A stretch of 20,302 nt of DNA from Candidatus Segatella papionis (GCA_002297965.1 DBLF01000028.1:1-20302), one strand, 5' to 3'; counted from the first letter of the stretch, positions 6,746-15,029 are shown. Translations and numbers: made by a program. The notes: generated by a model not told the origin, from the sequence alone.

Positions 6746-8113
6746 ATGAGAATAAAAGACACAATCAAGAGAATGCTCGACGATACTCAGTATGTCGCAG
6801 CACTCGAAAAGCAGAACGCTCTGCTTAAAGAGAATCTCCAGCAGGAGAAAATGAACCTTCAAAAAGAAAAGGAAAACCAAAAACAGGAGAAGGCTAACCA
6901 AAAACTCGACGAGGAGGCGAAATACCACAAGCGCTCCCACAGCTACCTTCGCCCTATCGACGACATGCAGCAATGGTTACTGGCTCATTACGATTTCCGA
7001 TACAACGTCATCACCGATGTCTTCGAATATCGCAAGAAGCCTCAACATGAGGCTAATGATTTCGACTGCAAGCCTCAACATGAGGCAAATGACTTCGACA
7101 TCATCGACAAGTACGCCATCAACACCATCGCCATCGAGGTGCAGGAGGCTGGCATCTTTGTGCGCGACCATTTCGTAGAACGACTCATCAAGTCGAAGTA
7201 TGCCCAACCTTACCACCCCATACGCTCTTATATAAATAAAGTGAGAGACACATGGGACGGCAAGGACCGAATCACCAATTTCCTCGCTCGTATCAACCAC
7301 TCCGATTATTGTCTGAAGATGGGACGCATCTGGCTCCGAGCCATGGTGGCGCAGATGGCAGGCATCGACCAGCAACATGCCAACAGCGTGATGCTCACCT
7401 TGGTTTCGCCCACGCAAGGTCTCCACAAGAGCACCTTTCTGAGAAGTTTGTTGCCGCCAGAACTTCGAGACTATTACACCGACGACTTCTCGCTCAACCA
7501 AAAAAGCAACGCACAACGCAAGATTGTGGAGTTCGCCATCATCAACGACGATGAGCTGGACAAGGAGAATCCGAAGAAAATGCCAATGATGAAGACGCTG
7601 ATGCAGACCATGAAACCTAGCTTCATCGGTGCCTACAAGAAGAACTTCAACCGTTTGCCTCGTTCGGCTTCCTTCACCGGGACTAGCAACAAGCGTGAGT
7701 TGCTAACCGATCGCACTGGTTCCCGCCGTTTCCTCATCTTAGAGCCAGAGGTGATGATTGATGTGGAAGGCATCGAGCACCAACAGATTTACGCCCAACT
7801 GCTGGATGAGATTGAGCGAGGCGAACCTTACTTCTTCTCCAAGTCGGACGAAAAGGAGATGGAACAACACAACCAGCCTTACTATGTGAAGAATGAATTG
7901 GAAACCGCCATTACCCGATACTACCACAAACTAACCGAGGGGGAGGAAGGTTTGAAACTGAGTGCGGAGACCATGTTGGAAAAGTTGAGAAAGCTCCATG
8001 TGAAAGGCATCGAGAATGTCAACTTGAGAAGCTTCAGCCGAGCGCTGACAAGACTGTTTGGCAATCCACTCCATACCCAATACGGAAACCTCTACTTGGT
8101 TTCCGAATCATAG
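6746..8113 (+). CDS. VapE/virulence-associated E family P-loop protein
   Basis: A 455-residue protein of the VapE-like group (PF05272), helicase-like ATPases found in phages, satellites and genomic islands, often linked to replication. Residues 15-60 form a Lys/Glu/Gln-rich coiled coil. A Walker A-like SPTQGLHKST lies at 221-230, an acidic Walker B-like INDDELD at 266-272, and a sensor/arginine region FTGTSNKRELL..TGSRRF at 310-329, the hallmark of this family. There is no primase domain, so it is shorter than primase-fused homologues. Residues about 98-118 contain a duplicated KPQHEANDFD. The frame is open upstream to 6563, but the promoter at 6657-6688 and the unlike composition of the extra 61 residues favour the start at 6746. 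A strong terminator-like hairpin follows at 8166. Confidence 0.85.
   Translation: MRIKDTIKRMLDDTQYVAALEKQNALLKENLQQEKMNLQKEKENQKQEKANQKLDEEAKYHKRSHSYLRPIDDMQQWLLAHYDFRYNVITDVFEYRKKPQHEANDFDCKPQHEANDFDIIDKYAINTIAIEVQEAGIFVRDHFVERLIKSKYAQPYHPIRSYINKVRDTWDGKDRITNFLARINHSDYCLKMGRIWLRAMVAQMAGIDQQHANSVMLTLVSPTQGLHKSTFLRSLLPPELRDYYTDDFSLNQKSNAQRKIVEFAIINDDELDKENPKKMPMMKTLMQTMKPSFIGAYKKNFNRLPRSASFTGTSNKRELLTDRTGSRRFLILEPEVMIDVEGIEHQQIYAQLLDEIERGEPYFFSKSDEKEMEQHNQPYYVKNELETAITRYYHKLTEGEEGLKLSAETMLEKLRKLHVKGIENVNLRSFSRALTRLFGNPLHTQYGNLYLVSES
7036..7101 (+). repeat. 33-base in-frame tandem duplication inside the VapE gene
   Basis: Two adjacent near-identical 33-base units encode KPQHEANDFD twice (linked by C). 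Each contains the palindrome GCCTCA-ACA-TGAGGC. The length is a multiple of three, so copy number can vary without breaking the frame. Confidence 0.85.
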
Positions 8114-8165
8114 ACACCCTTGCATAGCTTACACATTACATCTTATACCTATCCATTATATCTTA

Positions 8166-8245
8166 CAAAAGTTCCTTCAGCAAAACTCTTTATCTTTCAA
8201 GAGATTAAGAGAAAAGCTGAAGGAACTTTTGTTTTCTTTTCTATT
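8166..8245 (+). terminator. Long hairpin terminator after VapE; right bracket of the module
   Basis: CAAAAGTTCCTTCAGC (8166-8181) pairs perfectly with 8216-8231; inside, CTCTTTATCT pairs with AGATTAAGAG with one mismatch. A T-rich tract follows on the plus strand. It lies between convergent genes and may terminate both. The left arm plus one base is a 17-base direct repeat of 6298-6314. Confidence 0.75.
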
Positions 8246-8296
8246 TTAAAGTTTTTTTCTGCAAGAGTTCACATATTTCCATCTTGCTATAAAATT

Positions 8297-8959
8297 CTAG
8301 ACTCCCATCCTGCGATAGACATAGGCGTTGCCCACTTTCTCGCAAGTCATCTTTGGGAACGGACACTCGCAATATCCATTCAGCACCTCACGAGCATGAT
8401 AATCGGAGCAGCCCGTCAGGCGACGGAAATCCTTGACCGTGATAAAACCATGCTGCTTGCAATGGTTGGTGATGAGCACCAGTTCCTCGGAAGACTCCTT
8501 GGCTGGCATCGAACCTTTCCATTGATGGCGACTGCATCCACGGTCATATTTCTTATAAAACTCCTTGTTGAATTCCTTGGTCGTCTTCACTTCGAAGCCC
8601 ACCACACGCACTTCGCTAGCCGGAATCTTGTCGCCCTCATGATAAACCTTGTGATAAGGATTTCCTTGTTCATCCTCATGCTCCACGAAGCCGAGCTTAG
8701 GTCGAATAATCAGCATGTCGCCAATCCTCACGTCCTTGCCATCGGCGAGTGCCCAAAGCGTCTCGTCCTTGATAGACTCCATAGCTGCCACAAACTGTGA
8801 GGGAGCCATCTGATGGTCGCTCCTCATAGCCTCAGTCATGTCCTTGAAGTCGAAGACATCATTATTGACGAATTTTGGATGAATCAAATACTCGCCAGTC
8901 TCGTCCTTCATCGGAGATCGGTGCTCGATATAATGTATCGGTCCTGTAGCTCTTGGCAT
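8297..8959 (-). CDS. HU-like (HU-HIG type) DNA-binding protein with C-terminal extension
   Basis: A 220-residue protein. Residues 1-90 resemble the Bacteroidetes HU-HIG domain (PF18291): a conserved-looking strand at the start (ATGPIHYIEHRSP), helices over 40-70 (FKDMTEAMRSDHQMAPSQFV) and LADGKDVRIGDMLIIRPKLGF. A Lys-rich linker follows, then a C-terminal domain (about 145-220) with a helix-turn-helix-like FITVKDFRRLTGCSDYHAREVLN. This suggests DNA bridging or regulation by two DNA-binding modules. The start at 8959 gives the typical MPRATGP N-terminus and a leader of about 45 bases; 8992 is possible in frame but would leave only about 10. The gene converges on VapE and is divergent from the SNF2 gene, with which it shares a compact promoter region. 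Confidence 0.7.
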   Translation of the reverse strand: MPRATGPIHYIEHRSPMKDETGEYLIHPKFVNNDVFDFKDMTEAMRSDHQMAPSQFVAAMESIKDETLWALADGKDVRIGDMLIIRPKLGFVEHEDEQGNPYHKVYHEGDKIPASEVRVVGFEVKTTKEFNKEFYKKYDRGCSRHQWKGSMPAKESSEELVLITNHCKQHGFITVKDFRRLTGCSDYHAREVLNGYCECPFPKMTCEKVGNAYVYRRMGV

Positions 8960-9008
8960 AGTTATTAAATTTTTAAAAGTTGCATATACCATGATTGGTA
9001 CACGATGG

Positions 9009-9040
9009 CAAAATTACGACATTTATCCGAGACCGCCAAA
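9009..9040 (-). promoter_or_regulatory. Promoter of the HU-like gene
   Basis: Minus-strand TTTG (9040-9037), 20 bases, TAATTTTG (9016-9009). Its upstream box lies only 17 bases from that of the divergent SNF2 promoter, so one bound protein could influence both. Confidence 0.8.
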
Positions 9041-9057
9041 GTTTTTGACCACAAATG

Positions 9058-9089
9058 TTTGCATATTCCAAATATTAGTCGTAAATTTG
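9058..9089 (+). promoter_or_regulatory. Promoter of the SNF2-family ATPase gene
   Basis: TTTG (9058-9061), 20 bases, TAAATTTG (9082-9089). The expected start of transcription near 9095 gives a leader of about 28 A-rich bases before the ATG at 9123. Confidence 0.82.
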
Positions 9090-9122
9090 CAGAAAAATAT
9101 AAAAATAAAACGTAAAGACAAA

Positions 9123-9941
9123 ATGAATGATTTCCTGCCACAACTCAAGAAACTCCAACCCATCACCGTTGCCAAGAGCGGCAAGACGATGACGGGCAAG
9201 GAAATTTTCTTCATGATAAAAACTAAGGAAAATGATACGGTCATCATCCCGGTAAACAAGAACTTGAAACCTGTGGATGCCGACTATCATTACTATTCGG
9301 GCGACACGGCGCAACTCCTGCGCAGCATCGACAGCATCAAGGAGGAGATGGCTTTCCAAATCTCCTGGGACGAGAACGAGACCACCGACGTGAGCCTCAG
9401 CCAGAACCCTCACTTACTCTACCAACTCATTCGTTGCAAGAACCTCATCGACGAGAAAGGACACTCCATCTCCGTTCACCCAGATACCACCGTACTCCAA
9501 CTGGTACTGAAGAAATACGGCAGGAATATCGAACCGCACTTTGTCATTGCTGCCAAGGATAATTCTGAAGCAGAAGAATACGACGGAGCTAAGAAATACG
9601 AGACCAACAAATTGTACATCAGTCTCCTGTCCGACAGTTTCGTTTTATCAGACAATGTCATCTACCCTATCGCCCCTATCGGCGACAACTATCAGCAACT
9701 CAGCTATTTCGCCACCCGTTTCACCGAAGACATGCTGGAGGAATACCTCTCCGTCTTCTTCTCTTTTATCGAAAACGTGCAAGTGGCTTATGAGGATTAC
9801 ACCGTGGAATTCTCCGACACCGCCATCGTACCTACCCTTCTCTTTCCTTTGAGAAGATCGATGCCGACAAGACCCTGTTCCTTCGACTCGTGGAATCGTA
9901 CAAGGGCTTGCCGCTCGACTTTGTGCAGCAGTTCGACCTGA
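9123..9941 (+). CDS. N-terminal part of a SNF2-family ATPase, cut by a frameshift
   Basis: The start MNDFLPQLKK at 9123 is fixed by the promoter just upstream; the in-frame extension to 8991 is not transcribed by it. About 240 residues (to EFSDTAIVPT near 9836) read as a plausible N-terminal domain. The remainder (RRSMPTRPCSFDSWNRTRACRS) is low-quality sequence overlapping the true continuation in another frame. The proper frame resumes as SLSFEKIDADKTLFLRL from about 9839 and runs into the next entry. I read both entries as one gene of about 940 codons interrupted in a pyrimidine tract at 9834-9850. The N-terminal domain has no motif I can name; it probably contacts substrate or the partner protein. 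Whether the break is mutation, sequencing error or recoding cannot be decided here. Confidence 0.7.
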   Translation: MNDFLPQLKKLQPITVAKSGKTMTGKEIFFMIKTKENDTVIIPVNKNLKPVDADYHYYSGDTAQLLRSIDSIKEEMAFQISWDENETTDVSLSQNPHLLYQLIRCKNLIDEKGHSISVHPDTTVLQLVLKKYGRNIEPHFVIAAKDNSEAEEYDGAKKYETNKLYISLLSDSFVLSDNVIYPIAPIGDNYQQLSYFATRFTEDMLEEYLSVFFSFIENVQVAYEDYTVEFSDTAIVPTLLFPLRRSMPTRPCSFDSWNRTRACRSTLCSSST

Positions 9942-11950
9942 GCATGGTTGCATCGCTCTCGCTCGACCAAAAGATTGTGGTGAAGCGACTCGCCCATCTG
10001 CCTATCGACGAAATCGCCAGCAACCTCAGAAAGGAAATCATACAATACGCCCCTAGCAAGGCGGCACAGAAAGAAGTCTATGTAGAGGACAATCTCTTCA
10101 TCATCCCTGAGGAGACGGCGGGTCCGTTCCTGCTCCAATCGCTCCCTTCCCTGCTGAGAACCTACCAGCTCATCGGCGCCGAGAAACTGCGTGAGTACAA
10201 GGTGAAGCCGATGATGCCTAAGCTGAACATCAGCCTGTCATCGGGCATCGACTTTCTGGAGGGCGACGCCAGCATCACGCTCGAAGACGAGCAGTTCTCG
10301 CTCCAGCAAATCCTCTCACAATACAACAAGAAGAAATACATCCAGCTATCCGACGGCAACCGTGCCATCATCGAGGACGGATACATGCGCCGACTGGAAC
10401 GCATCTTCAAGAAAAAGGACAAGGACGGCAAGTTGAAGGTGTCTTTCTTCGACCTGCCAGAGATAGAAGACCTCATCAACGAACCATTGGAGGGCGAGGC
10501 GTTCAAGCACCACCGTGAGGTATACGAGGGCTTCAACCACCTTGCCGAGGAAACCCTGAAGACTCCGAAGCTCCATGCCCAGTTGCGCCCTTACCAGGCA
10601 GAGGGAATCAAATGGATAAAATATCTCTACGACAACAACCTGGGAGGCTGTCTTGCCGACGACATGGGTCTCGGTAAGACCGTGCAGACCATCGGTGTCC
10701 TCACCCTCATCTATCCGAAAGTGAAGAAGCCTACGCTCATCGTAATGCCACGCAGCTTGCTCTTCAACTGGCAGAACGAATTGAAGAAGTTTGCCCCAGA
10801 GCTTTCGGTCTACACCTATTATGCCGGCGACCGAGACATCAAGGAGGCAATAAAGCACCAGGTGATACTGACCACCTACGCCATCATACGCAACGACATC
10901 GAGGAATACTCCAAGCAGAATTTCCACTATGTGATTCTCGACGAGAGCCAAAACATCAAGAACACCACCACGCAGACCACCCAAGCTGCCCTTATGCTCC
11001 ATGCCGAACACAGACTGGCACTGAGCGGTACGCCGGTGGAGAACAACCTAACGGAGCTTTACTCGCTCTTCCGATTCCTCAACCCTACGATGTTTGGCAG
11101 CTTGGACGATTTCAACAACCGTTACACGGGTCCTATCCAGCGCGACAACGACAAGGACACGTTGCTGAGCCTTCGCAAGAAGATCTTCCCATTCATGCTT
11201 CGCCGCCTAAAGAAGGATGTGCTCAAAGACCTGCCAGACCGCATCGAGCAGACTCTCTTCGTTGAGATGAGCCCAGAGCAGCACGACTTCTACGAGCGAA
11301 GAAGACTGTACTATTACAACCAGGTGCGCCAGACGATAGCCGCCGAGGGCATCCAGAAATCGCAGTTCGTGATGTTCCAGGCGCTCAACGAGCTTCGCCG
11401 CATCGCCTCCATCCCAGAGAGCCTCAGCGACGGACACATCAAGTCGCCTAAGCTCGACCTGCTGACCGACACCCTCCTCGAAGCCGTTGCCAACGGACAC
11501 AAGGTAGTGGTGTTCTTCAACTTCATCGCCGGTATCGAAGAGCTCAGCGAGCGACTCGACAAGAACGGCGTAGACTATGCCTGCATGACCGGTTCGACGA
11601 GAGACCGCAAGAGCATCGTGGAGCGATTCCAAAACGACCCGCAATGCCGAGTGATGCTGATGACGCTGAAGACGGGTGGCGTGGGATTAAACCTCACCGC
11701 CGCCGACACCGTGTTCATCTTCGACCCTTGGTGGAACAAGGCTGCCGAAGAGCAAGCCATCAACCGCCTGCATCGTTTCGGACAGAAGGCAAAGGTGCTC
11801 AGCTACTCGCTCATCACCCAGCAGACCATCGAGGAGAAGATACAACTGCTGCAACAGCAGAAGGCAGAGCTCTTCGAAGGATTGATAGGTGCCGACAGTT
11901 CATCATCCAAGCATCTGTCGGAGGACGACATCAACTTCATCTTGGGATAA
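9890..11950 (+). CDS. SWI2/SNF2-family DNA translocase (C-terminal part of frameshifted gene)
   Basis: The ATPase core of a bacterial HepA/SNF2 protein (COG0553). Numbered from a GTG at 9890, it shows LRPYQAEGIKW (232-242), Walker A DMGLGKT (258-264), motif Ia TLIVMPRSLLFNW, Walker B DESQ (351-354; DEAQ or DEGH is commoner), motif III LSGTPVENNLTELYSL, motif V TLKTGGVGLNLTAAD and motif VI INRLHRFGQK (624-633). The core is complete. Residues about 110-200 resemble the SNF2-associated domain preceding the motor in bacterial members. Such enzymes move along double-stranded DNA and remodel bound proteins. The open frame extends upstream of 9890 to about 9827 and continues the reading of the preceding entry, so GTG 9890 is probably not a natural start. 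The partner gene begins 31 bases after its stop. Confidence 0.88.
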   Translation: MESYKGLPLDFVQQFDLSMVASLSLDQKIVVKRLAHLPIDEIASNLRKEIIQYAPSKAAQKEVYVEDNLFIIPEETAGPFLLQSLPSLLRTYQLIGAEKLREYKVKPMMPKLNISLSSGIDFLEGDASITLEDEQFSLQQILSQYNKKKYIQLSDGNRAIIEDGYMRRLERIFKKKDKDGKLKVSFFDLPEIEDLINEPLEGEAFKHHREVYEGFNHLAEETLKTPKLHAQLRPYQAEGIKWIKYLYDNNLGGCLADDMGLGKTVQTIGVLTLIYPKVKKPTLIVMPRSLLFNWQNELKKFAPELSVYTYYAGDRDIKEAIKHQVILTTYAIIRNDIEEYSKQNFHYVILDESQNIKNTTTQTTQAALMLHAEHRLALSGTPVENNLTELYSLFRFLNPTMFGSLDDFNNRYTGPIQRDNDKDTLLSLRKKIFPFMLRRLKKDVLKDLPDRIEQTLFVEMSPEQHDFYERRRLYYYNQVRQTIAAEGIQKSQFVMFQALNELRRIASIPESLSDGHIKSPKLDLLTDTLLEAVANGHKVVVFFNFIAGIEELSERLDKNGVDYACMTGSTRDRKSIVERFQNDPQCRVMLMTLKTGGVGLNLTAADTVFIFDPWWNKAAEEQAINRLHRFGQKAKVLSYSLITQQTIEEKIQLLQQQKAELFEGLIGADSSSSKHLSEDDINFILG

Positions 11951-11981
11951 AAAAACATCATTTTATAAAAGAAGCAAGACT

Positions 11982-13853
11982 ATGGCAATAGAAACAACAC
12001 TCTGGGACATGAGCGACAAGCGAACAGAGAAAATCATATACGCTCCGGAAGGAGAGGAGAATCTACAGATTATAGATGGACTGATTCGCAGTAACGACTT
12101 AAGTCAACTGCAGCAAGCTGCCCACGAACTGCGTGAGACTTTCAAGAAGTACAAATTGGTGGCACTGGACAAGGACGGCACGAAATACGAGCCTGCCCCA
12201 ATCGCGCTCATGTACTCCAACAAGAAGAAACTGAAGAGGGATTACGCTGCGTATCTTGCAATTATGAAGCATACCAACAATTTCGTCTTATATTACGAAG
12301 AATGGTCGGAGCCAGCAAAAGAGCTCCTCAAGCAGACTGTCGCCAAACATTATATCCTGCATATAGACGCCACCGAGATTCTCGGCGAGCCGAGCATTAA
12401 GGAAAGCAAGTATTTCTGGGACGATCCTGAGGTCAATAAGAAACTTGGCAACTGGTACGACACTATAGAGGCAAAAGCGCCATTTCCCAACAAGAACACA
12501 TACGGGAGTTCGAATTATTATCTAGAATTGGCCAGCAACACTTATTATGTCGAGGTATTGCCCCAGCTCTTCCCTGAGTTGATGAACATTGAGAAATGCG
12601 AGGAGTTACCTAATGCGGAAGCATACAAGACCTATAGCGGTGAGAATGCGATTTTCACCGTCATGCCTATTATGTCTTCACTCTTCGACAGCGGACAGCT
12701 GAACCTGGGGCGAAACAAACTGCCAGCCAGCGAATTGAAAAAGACAGCCAAGCTTCTCAATCTCCCAGAGTTTTTCACGGATGGCGACAAGTATTTCTCC
12801 AACATCTGCGCTTCGTTTGTGCTCAATTTCTACACCATCTATTGCATGGACTTATACAACAACGACTTGACTGAGACACAAGACCTATTGAAGGATCTCT
12901 TCAAGAAAATGAATGAAATGCAAGGGTACTTGATGCCTATCCTTATGCCACACATCACAGGATTAAGAAAAAGCCTGTTCGATTATTGCAGTTGTGGGTA
13001 TCAGATAAGGATACTTCAGTCGGTATTGAAGGAATTCCACAAAGAAGGATGGTTGCCGATAGACAAACTTTTGTTCCATTGCCGAATGAATTCAAAAAAC
13101 ACAGAGAGTCAATTTCTGCTGTTTTACTATTCAGACCTCTTCAAGACCACTTTTCATAATGAATATGATGGCAAAGAGCTCTATTGCAGTGACACCATCC
13201 AAGAGTTGACCTATCCTTACCTCAAGGCAGCGCTCTTCATGATGGCAGCCTTCGGATTTGTGGAGATAGCCTACAAGGAGAGGCCAGACGAGGGAGCCAC
13301 CTCTTATTATGACACCTTGGCTTACGTGCGACTCACCAACCTGGGGCTCTATGCCTTGGGCATCAAGAGAAAATATGAGCGCACCAAGGCAGCGGACATC
13401 CAATACTTCGAGCTGGACACCGAGCGTCTCATCATCAAGTCGCTAGTGGACAACAACCCCTACGAGTCGCTCCTTGGCAACATGGCAACAGCCATATCCA
13501 AGAAGATGTACAAGGTGAGCTACGAGAGTTTTCTGAATGGTTGCGAGAAACTACAGGACATCAAGAGCAAGATAGATTTCTTCAAGGAATACATCTATTC
13601 CCAAGACTTGCCCGACAATTGGACACAGTTTTTCAAGGACATCAAGAAGCGATGCAAACCGATGAAGGCACCGAAGAATAAATACACCCTGCTGCAGATT
13701 CCGGTCGACGACAAGGAATTGCAGCACATCATCCTCTCCGACCCTATCATCCGTAAATATACGCTGAAGGCTGAAGGCTTCATCCTCTTGGTAGATACTA
13801 ACTACAAAAGCAGGGTGGTGGAAGCGCTCAAGAAGTATGGTTATCTAGTATAA
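11982..13853 (+). CDS. Uncharacterised SNF2-partner protein with winged-helix/XPB-N-like features
   Basis: A 623-residue soluble protein with no signal peptide or catalytic motif I recognise. The start at 11982 (MAIETTLWDM) follows an A-rich leader, 31 bases after the SNF2 stop, so the two genes form one operon. The central part has many short hydrophobic helices. Around residues 420-470, AALFMMAAFGFVEI followed by YVRLTNLGLYALG has the look of a winged-helix module with the common xRLTxLG ending. The last 45 residues (ELQHIILSDPIIRKY..ILLVDTNYKSRVVEALKKYGYL) resemble the end of XPB/Ssl2 N-terminal-type domains (Helicase_C_3 group). I infer a DNA-binding or substrate-recognition partner of the SNF2 motor. 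Resemblance is by eye only and the function is unknown. Confidence 0.75.
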   Translation: MAIETTLWDMSDKRTEKIIYAPEGEENLQIIDGLIRSNDLSQLQQAAHELRETFKKYKLVALDKDGTKYEPAPIALMYSNKKKLKRDYAAYLAIMKHTNNFVLYYEEWSEPAKELLKQTVAKHYILHIDATEILGEPSIKESKYFWDDPEVNKKLGNWYDTIEAKAPFPNKNTYGSSNYYLELASNTYYVEVLPQLFPELMNIEKCEELPNAEAYKTYSGENAIFTVMPIMSSLFDSGQLNLGRNKLPASELKKTAKLLNLPEFFTDGDKYFSNICASFVLNFYTIYCMDLYNNDLTETQDLLKDLFKKMNEMQGYLMPILMPHITGLRKSLFDYCSCGYQIRILQSVLKEFHKEGWLPIDKLLFHCRMNSKNTESQFLLFYYSDLFKTTFHNEYDGKELYCSDTIQELTYPYLKAALFMMAAFGFVEIAYKERPDEGATSYYDTLAYVRLTNLGLYALGIKRKYERTKAADIQYFELDTERLIIKSLVDNNPYESLLGNMATAISKKMYKVSYESFLNGCEKLQDIKSKIDFFKEYIYSQDLPDNWTQFFKDIKKRCKPMKAPKNKYTLLQIPVDDKELQHIILSDPIIRKYTLKAEGFILLVDTNYKSRVVEALKKYGYLV

Positions 13854-13859
13854 AAACTC

Positions 13860-14267
13860 TTACAGCTCTATCTCTTCCAAATCATCCGGAACGAAGATTC
13901 TGCCCTTGTAGTTTTCGGAGGCCTCCTTCGCATAGGTCTCCTTGCGAGTGGCGAGTGTCTTCTCTTCCGTATGATAGAGGATGAGGTTCTTCACGTCCAG
14001 CTCTGCCGCCAGCTTTCCTGCATCTAGCGCCGTACTGTGGCACTTCTCGTAAGGCTTGAATGTGTCGCGGTCGGCATAAAGGCAGAACGCCTCACACATC
14101 ATCCAGTCGGTGTGCTCGATGTACTGGCGATTGAGCGCATTGTAAGGTTCGTCGCCTAAACATGCCAAGCTTACCCCAGGCAGTTCCGCTCTGAATCCGA
14201 ATTGCTTCTCCTTGGTAGAATGGATGTCGAAGCATTGCAGGTGCATGTCACCTACCTCGAGCTTGCC
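13860..14267 (-). pseudogene. 3' fragment of a metallo-beta-lactamase-fold hydrolase gene
   Basis: The reading frame encodes the C-terminal half of an RNase Z-like/MBL-fold protein: GKLEVGDMHLQCFDIHSTKEK, then LGDEPY (position of the metal-binding Asp motif), EKCHST and LILYHTEE (late His motifs). The N-terminal half, including the defining HxHxDH metal site, is absent. Coding similarity stops at about 14260-14267, exactly where a pyridoxal-kinase-like fragment begins on the other strand. The first ATG in what remains (14246) lies well inside the domain. It converges on the SNF2 partner gene with a gap of only 6 bases and no terminator. I regard it as a dead remnant. Confidence 0.7.
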
Positions 14268-14650
14268 TCTTGACTGGAGAGAAATACGAGGAACAAGGCA
14301 TCAGCACCGACGAGGCGTATGCTCTAGTCGACAAACTGAGAGCCATCGGTTCCCATTCCGTCCTCATCACCTCATGCATTGTAGACGGTCAACATGCCGT
14401 GGTAGGTTTCAACCAGCTCACCGACGAGCATTTTCTCTTGCCTTACGAGGAGATACCGGTCCAATTTCCAGGCACAGGCGACATTTTTTCGAGCCTCATC
14501 GTGGGCAGGCTGAAGGATGGCGACAACTTGCGCCACGCCACTCGCCTTGCCATGGACACCCTCAGAAACTGGATTGACATCAACAAGGACAATGATGACA
14601 TCAACCGTGGCATTCCTGTTGAAAAACATCTTGCAGACTTGTCTTTCTAG
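14260..14650 (+). pseudogene. 3' fragment of a pyridoxal/pyridoxamine kinase-like gene
   Basis: The frame reads ACLLTGEKYEEQGISTDEAY from the junction, then ends in a normal-looking C-terminus. It carries PGTGDIFSSL with the catalytic GTGD motif of the PfkB/ribokinase-type pyridoxal kinases (PdxK/PdxY), followed by VGRLKDGDNLRHATRLAMDTLRNWI. Only about 130 of the usual 280-290 residues are present; the N-terminal half with the substrate site is missing. Possible starts (TTG 14270) are internal to the domain. The break coincides with that of the opposing MBL-fold fragment, so one deletion appears to have removed both 5' halves. Confidence 0.75.
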
Positions 14651-14662
14651 TTGCGCTAGAAT

Positions 14663-14995
14663 CTAACCTTCGAAGCCATGGGCATGGATGGTTTCCCAGT
14701 GCTTGCCCTTGTCCTGTCGGCTGCCACCGTATGCGGTGCAGCACTCCACGAGCGTTCCATCCACCTCATCCACAAGGTTACGAATCAAGGTAGGCTTCAG
14801 ATAGTTGTTGCCTCCCATCTCGCCCGAGCTAATCTTGATGGCTACACGTCCGTGGGCAGGCACGCCCAACGCCTTGTAGATACGAACCAGAGCCTCCGGG
14901 CTTATATCCTTGGTCATATAGACCTTCGACTGGGCATGGAGCATCATCGTGCTCATCAAAGCCACAGCAATAACCAATAGTTTCTTCATCTTCAT
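14663..14995 (-). pseudogene. 5' fragment of a secreted DUF362-like protein gene
   Basis: A 110-residue product begins with a clear signal peptide (MKMKKLLVIAVALMSTMMLHAQ), then SKVYMTKDISPEALVRIYKALG, KISSGEMGGNNYLKP and ECCTAYGGSRQDKGKHWETI, which match the N-terminal part of DUF362-domain proteins of usually 300 or more residues. It stops abruptly after HGFEG, 13 bases from the end of the kinase fragment on the other strand, so the 3' two thirds are lost. The start at 14995 (or 14989) is preferred over 15019, which adds residues before the signal peptide. A promoter-like TAATTTTG lies at 15037-15030. The short exported product may still be made. Confidence 0.65.
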
Positions 14996-15029
14996 TTCTA
15001 TTTTTATTCTATATTTCACGTTTCGGATG

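Noticed and set aside
8120..8800. Plus-strand 226-residue open frame
   Set aside because: It covers the VapE terminator and then runs antisense to the HU-like gene.
9835..9850. Programmed ribosomal frameshift in the SNF2 gene
   Set aside because: No classical slippery heptamer or clear downstream structure was identified, so I treat it as a mutation or error unless data show otherwise.
14212..14577. Plus-strand 121-residue open frame across the fusion junction
   Set aside because: It is an out-of-frame reading of the kinase fragment.
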